Position numbers and translations under genes: made by a program | In this document: positions 58,136 to 64,000 of the stretch, in pieces | Numbering within the stretch: position 1 is the stretch's first letter | Layout of the letters: every line of letters begins with the position of its first letter | Notes under the pieces: generated by a model | Database searches by the model: none | What the model was told of the DNA's origin: nothing | Seen by the model: only the letters and a program-made list of their open reading frames with translations | Origin: Datnioides undecimradiatus | Taxonomy: Eukaryota > Chordata > Actinopteri > Lobotiformes > Datnioididae | DNA: 64,000 nt | NCBI GenBank assembly: GCA_008933995.1 | Contig: WARS01000013.1 | Location: 4,084,721 to 4,148,720, forward strand | Direction: 5' to 3'

Positions 58136-60879
58136 CATGTCTCCCATTCTTGTCAGAAATACATCCTCCTTATAAGGCTACATAACCAAACCTTGATTTT
58201 AATAGTTGATATTATGGATACTGTGATACTGTGAATCTTTTCTTGGTTATTAAAAGTTTCAGGGTTAATATAAACGTACACACCATTAAAGGGGCTTTTC
58301 CCGTAAACGGTAGCTGCATGTGTTTGTCTGAAGGGCACGATAAAACAGCTTCATGAAGGTGAGATGATGTGAACCATTTTTCATTCGGTGTTGAGGCTGT
58401 GATGCATTTCGTGAGTCTCCAGACAGCTTCACGCAGCCGTGCTGAGACCTATCCGTCAGTATAATTGACTGGAACTCAAGACAACAGACACTGGATGGTC
58501 TGGTCCCTGAACAATGGCTGCCACTTTGGTTCTTAAACACATTAGCATTGATTTTTCTCCCTTCACTTGTCATCACAAACTGTCGAGGCCATGAATCTGG
58601 CAGCCACACTGGAGAAAGCTTCCTGTACTGGCACAAAGAGAGTTGAAATGCTTTGAGATGTTTCCTATGTCTAAGAGACCACCCCAAGTGTGCAGCTTCT
58701 CACAGGGCAGAGGGATTTCTGATTGAACTAACACAGTGGAGTTCAGTAATAATAAAGGCTATTCACTAATAGTAATTGGGCTCAAGATGTCTTTTCTTTT
58801 TCAAGACAGAGCTGAGAAAAAGAAATTAAGCAACAAATCATTCATAAAAAAATTACTAGCCATAAAAATAATATATAATATAACAGTTTAAAATCTCCAT
58901 AGGGATATAAATAATTTAGTTTAAGAGCAACATTTTTTTCAATTTAAAATGTCCAGAGTCCCTGAAACCAGCTCTGCCAAGGTTAGCACATGAATATAAA
59001 ATATATAATATGAAATATATAATAGGTGCATCTGTAGATACAAGATTTAAACGAGAGAGGAAGCGTGTTTAGAAGCATTAACACAGCTTTAAATGAATCA
59101 CAAGATGATTGTTCCCTCTCATCATTAACATAACGTTATATCATCTGCATAGAAATGGAATTTGACGTAGGTAGAATATTATTATTCATGTAAATTTTAA
59201 TGCAAATTAACCTCAAAACCAACTGAGTGCCACATCACGTAGAACTGAATGTTTTTATATTAAGAAGCAATTCATCAAATGTTTTTGGAATAGTTTTCCT
59301 GGGTGGAAATCTTAAATCATTGAAGCGGCAACTGTTATTGATCACTTATATATAAAAGAACAACAGGTTAAACTCACAGAATATTAAGACTGAACCTCCT
59401 GTGACTCCAGTTTGGTGCTCTGGACTACAAACACACCGACTGTCAGAAATAGTCACACTGCTGTCTAAACAGTCAAGCCACAAAATCTGTGCAGCTAAAT
59501 ATGTGAGTGTAAACAGAGACTGCGCTGCGTGGCTGCCTGTGTAAATACAGGTGGAATTTGTTGTGGAACAAATTGCCTCTTATTCCTTATGCAAACATGA
59601 AGGAATACCAGAGGGAGGAACGCCATTCATTTTCAATTACCTGCCGCCGCTAATGAGAGCTGAAGCCCTTCATTTTAATTACATAACAGTGTGATCACAA
59701 TCACAGGCAGTGTTAATAGAAATATTATGCATTCGACAAAGCGTGGAGGGAAAAACAAAGATATGAAAAGCTTCTGATATTAAACAGACAGGGTAGTTTA
59801 ACATATATATATATATGGGATATACTACAATATACCATATATTTGATAAAGGAAATGTGTTCCAGAAGAAACCTACAACAAACGAGCTGTACTATCATAC
59901 ACAGTAAATGCTGTATAGAACATATTTTCTATGAGAATATCCATTGACAACACAACAAAGCAAACATTAAACTGTTCAGGAAAGGCAAAGAAGGAGCTAA
60001 TATATTGTGCAGAATTAAAAATAACATGCCAGTAAGTAGTAAAGCAGGTACTAAAATAATGGGAATATTAGAGAGTTACCTGTCCATCAATACAACATCA
60101 GTGTACGTCATAAAAATAAATAAATTACAGACAGGAAATGGCAGACGATGAATTCTCCGGGGGGGCAAACGTAACCTTGCACTCCAAACTGTCAATATTC
60201 CCCTGACAGTGAAGCTCATGTTCACTCCCTCTCCGGAAAATGCATTAAGACACAGATGATATCCTGAGCCCAGGCCTCCAATCTATCTCACACAAGCACT
60301 AATCTGTTAATTGATCTGGGGAGTGGAAGGAGAAAAAGAGGGTGTGTGTGTGTATATATGGGGGGGGGTGACATTACTGGAGAAATATATAATCTTTTAT
60401 AATGGGTTCAGGGACCTTGAGCGGATAAGTGCGCGCAGTTGTTTGGATGCCCTCTTTAAGAATTCGTCCCTTCCAGTTTACTGCTGGCAATCTCTAAGAG
60501 CATTTCATACTGTTGTTATTGTACAATTAAGATTTCAAACGGTGCTGAAGATGTCATTCAGGTGACTAAAGGGACCAGTAACAGCATAAAAATGAAATAT
60601 TTTACACTTAAAAAGGTTACATCTCAGAACACACTGCATACATCAAAGAGGGACATGGCCGGTATCATTTGTTATTAAGTTATCATGGTTATCGAATCAA
60701 ACAATAAATTCATATAATTCTTTGTTAAATAGGACATTTTACACAATAAAATAAATTATAATAATTTCTTAACATAACTTTAATAATAATAAATAATTAT
60801 TAGGAACTTTTTTTTCCTTTGACTCTCAGTGAAGTAACTTAATTTACAGTAAGAGTACAAGCAACTCTGTGAGGTTTTA
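58136..60879. other. intergenic, AT-rich, no exon supported
   Basis: It contains a 133-codon minus-strand open frame (58286-58687) without recognisable motifs, an (AT)n run at 59803-59816, a G9 run at 60361-60369 and a homeodomain-site-rich stretch at 59600-59760. No gene is supported. Confidence 0.5.
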
Positions 60880-61100
60880 ATTAGGTCAATCAGTAGTTTG
60901 AGCTAAATGCTAAGCTAGATGCAAAACATGCTAATGTCAGCATGCTAACATGTAAAATAAACAGCATTGATTTGGCATGTTATCACCAAAGTCATTCAGC
61001 TTCATCCTCTGGGGAACATGAACGACTTTTACTCACTTTCATGGCAATTCGGCAAACAGTTGTTTTGTGTCATGCACCTGTTTGAAAACTATGGAACTTA
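60880..61100 (+). repeat. family A interspersed repeat, internally deleted
   Basis: It opens with GAGCTAAATGCTAAGCTAG and GCTAATGTCAGCATGCTAAC, then jumps to CACCAAAGTCATTCAGCTTC, ATCCTCTGGGGAACATGAAC and CATGGCAATTCGGC. The middle of the family is missing. Confidence 0.6.
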
Positions 61101-64000
61101 ATATGCTGATAACATCCTCTTATGGGAGGGTTTTACATAAAGATAAGTCAGCACCAAGAGCTGATGTGAGGAAATAAGTCTGGGATCACCATCTGCATTC
61201 CAGTTCTTTCCACAGGTGAAACCAGGAAATCTGCTTTTAACCCCTCCAGAAAGAAAGAGGCACCGCTGCAGTTTAATTTGACTTAAAAAGCATCAACAAG
61301 ACCTGATAAGCATGTCAGGAAATGAAGGGTAAGTAGGTTTAATCAGCCATTTGGGGAAACATTGAACAGTTATGCCCGCAATACCGTCCACCAGTCAATG
61401 TCTGACTCACCATCCTGTGTCCTGGAAGAAAGGTTGGTGACATAACTGGTATTTATTTCTTAATGTTTAACGCTTTATTAAAGCTTGACACTGCAACAAT
61501 AACTCTTTTTCAGTTTAGCCCTTTCACACCAAAACCTTTTTCTTTCCGAACCCCCCTTTGTGTATCTGTTTGTGTCTTGCCAAACAAGAGGCTGTGGTAG
61601 CATACTATTGCCTAGTATATCTTTAAATTCAGAATCAAGATTTACCAAACTGGAAAGGTGTTGTTACCATGGTGAAAAACAGCGCAGGAACACAACAGAG
61701 GACAGAGGTGTTGAATTATTTTGTGCTATATAATGTGACTGTGTTTAAAACAGGCAAATAAGCTTACTGTAGCACGTTTGTACTCGTGAGGATCATATCT
61801 GTATGAGAACGAGCGAGCGCTTTGATTTGACTCAAGCCCACCTGATATCAAACAGTCTTCCCACTTTTCCGAGGGGACCTGGAGGAGCTGCAGAAACCTC
61901 AGACTGGGGGTGTCTGGAGGATGACAGCAGGCATTATTTCACAGAGAGGATAATGAATGCAAAAGTGTTCTGGCATTACTCCGCTTCTCAACCACTAAAG
62001 GGATTAAGGGCCCGATCAAGGCTGCAGTGTAGGTGATAAGAGTCAAAAACAAGAAGAAGTAGTGAGTCACACGCTCTAATCCCTTCTCCACCGTTCACAC
62101 CAACAGACGTTTAGCATCCTCCTCTGCCTGACACGTTCCCTCTCTGAGACATAAGGAGCTTAGATGATGCAGCATATTTTTTTTCTCCTCCATAAAAAAA
62201 ATGTTAACTTGAAGAAGTGCTTACAGTCGTGGCCTGCCCGGTTATTTGGACTTGGGGCCGATACTTGCAGAATAAAACGTGCAGAAGACTTGATTTAAAC
62301 AATTATTAATACTGCCACAGCATTTTACTGAAGTAGCCATCCCTTTGATAGATTATTGCAAGTTATGAAACAATCAGTACAGTTTTATGGCAATGCTGAT
62401 TATTTATAATGATTTTTTGCATTGAGGGTCAATTCATTTGCTAGATCAGTCAAAGTTGTTGTCGTTTTTATAAATCATAAGCAGTTTCTCAATCGAGTTG
62501 CCAGAAGACATGCTATATTCCAAAATACAGGTTGAAATGATTACTCTGTTCATTAACTGCTTGTATTCAAGTTATTCTTCAAAGCAACGCCACCAATATT
62601 CAAGGATTTGGTGCTTTACTTCATATTATGCAAACTTGATATTTACAGGTTTTAGACTGCAGGTTGGATAAACAAAACATCACCTTGAGCCACAAAACAT
62701 TTTGACTTCTGACTTTTTTTTAAAGGTATAAATAATACGTTATAACCCAGACTACTAATGATGGAAAAATTTGGCAGATAAATCAAAAATGGCCTGTCCA
62801 CTCCTGAAACCATCAACCAATGATGACGAATCATATTTAAAAGGGAACCATGTAACTTTGCACGAACAGCAGCCACTTTGGCCACAAGTGGTAAAGCTTA
62901 ATGGTTGCATAGTTTAAAGTACACGTCATTCCAGACCAAATGAGGCTTCAGCAGCAAGACCTCTGATTATATAAAAGTTAATAAGGAAACATTTTTTTAT
63001 TTGTATAAAAACACAAAATTAGGGTCAAACATATTTATGTGGGGCTGATACAAGTTATCATAAGCATCCTCTTTCATGCACTTCAGCATTTCATTCACTG
63101 ACATTCCTTTGCACTGAAAATCAGTGAAAGAAGATTACAGAAAATCCTTTTTTCAGGTGAGAAACTAGAATTAATCCAGGCTGAGGGGGGGCTCAGCGTA
63201 CTAGGCACCAGAACCTGTGTGGTTTGCTGTTCATATACAGTACAATCCTTCCTTATTCCCAATAGTCTGTGTGTTTCAGAGTAGAGAACAAACACAAAAA
63301 AGATGCACTGATTTCATTGGGATTGATTGTCCCATTATTATTAAGTCTCATTATAAAATTAAATCAATAGCTTTGACGGCTTCTTGGTAAACACCTGCCA
63401 CTCCAACACTGCCACTCCAACACTGACACTCCAACACTGACACCTAGCGGCCATTAACAGTAAGTGTAACGGAGCGTCATCCACTAATATAGACTGGTGG
63501 TACAGTGCATATAGTGTAATACATCTGTCCTCTGTGCCATGTGTTGATCAATCAACAGACTTGTTTCACTGCACAGAATCAATACATCATTAACTAGAGC
63601 AAACCAATTGTCCCCACGCAAGTCCTGTTTGTGCTCCACGTAAAGTTTCCAACGAAAATACAGTTTTCAGTTTCACTCCTCTCAAAGAAGTCAAATCCGC
63701 TTTGGATAAAAGTTTAATTCACAAAAATACATTGACCAATATAATGAAAATGTACTAAAATGTACTTTAATAATCCATAAAAGCTGGAACATCATTGACA
63801 GAAAAACACAAGAAGCATTATTAGAGTTGGTTTAGTATAATATATTTCAGCTTCAAGAGACATAGAAATCAATCCTTATTTTTCCCCATATTTCTTCTAT
63901 AAAAGACCCATTTTTTTCTGAAGCATTATTATGCAAAAAATGGCATTAGAATATATTATGGGAGCTATGAAATCCCAGTGACTGAGTATAAAATTAAGTC
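61101..64000. other. intergenic to window end, no exon supported
   Basis: Unique, AT-rich sequence. A 14-base tandem repeat lies at 63397-63438. A segment around 62760-62890 (GGGAACCATGTAACTTTGC, CACTTTGGCCACAAGTGG) resembles a teleost repeat but has no second copy here. I could not find exons of rap1a, which by mammalian gene order might lie beyond inka2 on the opposite strand. Confidence 0.45.
63397..63438 (+). repeat. 3 x 14-bp tandem repeat
   Basis: Three head-to-tail copies of GCCACTCCAACACT, the third with one change (GACACTCC...), followed by a partial GACACC. A small, recent minisatellite. Confidence 0.9.

Noticed and set aside
58286-58687. 133-codon minus-strand frame
   Set aside because: No motif, flanked by repeat-derived sequence; likely chance.
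36111-64000. rap1a, expected from mammalian gene order on the opposite strand beyond inka2
   Set aside because: No P-loop (GSGGVGKS) or CAAX-ending exon was recognised by eye on the minus strand; absence is not proven.
1-64000. CRISPR arrays, rRNA, intact tRNA genes, bacterial operons or phage
   Set aside because: None seen. The spliced genes and repeat content show vertebrate nuclear DNA, and the tandem repeats found are microsatellites or minisatellites.

Overview
The window is vertebrate nuclear DNA, almost certainly from a teleost fish. It has short coding exons with GT/AG borders, long AT-rich introns, abundant (CA)n/(GT)n microsatellites, and many diverged copies of interspersed repeats that I recognise as typical of (percomorph) teleosts. 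There is no prokaryotic architecture: no operons, ribosome binding sites or CRISPR array.

Two protein-coding genes can be supported, both on the + strand. (1) The 3' part of kcnd3 (Kv4.3, an A-type voltage-gated potassium channel). Four exons at 7057-7158, 11438-11530, 12436-12680 and 13744-13981 join in frame into the last 225 codons, the cytoplasmic tail ending in VSAL. Positions 1-7056 are its upstream intron; the pore-bearing exons lie outside the window. Its 3' UTR probably runs to between 15.75 and 17.0 kb. (2) inka2 (formerly fam212b), an Inka-box protein of the family that inhibits PAK4-type kinases. It has a short first coding exon at 21759-21830, a roughly 10-kb intron, and one large terminal exon at 31927-33183. 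Its 3' UTR probably extends to about 36.1 kb. A second promoter with a noncoding first exon appears to lie inside the large intron at 30.5-30.84 kb. Near KCND3 in mammals, DDX20 sits between KCND3 and INKA2; here it is not visible and the two genes are separated by only a few kb.

Region by region: 1-1.34 kb is an LTR-retroelement-like relic in the kcnd3 intron. 6.1-6.7 kb holds a Tc1/mariner-type transposase relic. 7-14 kb is the kcnd3 tail. 14-17 kb is the kcnd3 3' UTR, and 17-21.3 kb is a short intergenic stretch. 21.3-36.1 kb is inka2. From 36.1 kb to the end (about 28 kb) I find no convincing exon. That part holds microsatellites, polypyrimidine tracts, diverged repeat copies, a tight inverted repeat near 55.4 kb, and a few homeodomain-site-rich stretches that could be conserved noncoding elements.

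The two genes are neighbours by conserved synteny, not a functional unit. I see no clearly novel biological system. The observations most worth a second look are the internal inka2 promoter, the enlarged inka2 exon, the kcnd3 tail differences, the tRNA-Lys-like relic, and the candidate regulatory elements in the gene-poor 3' half.
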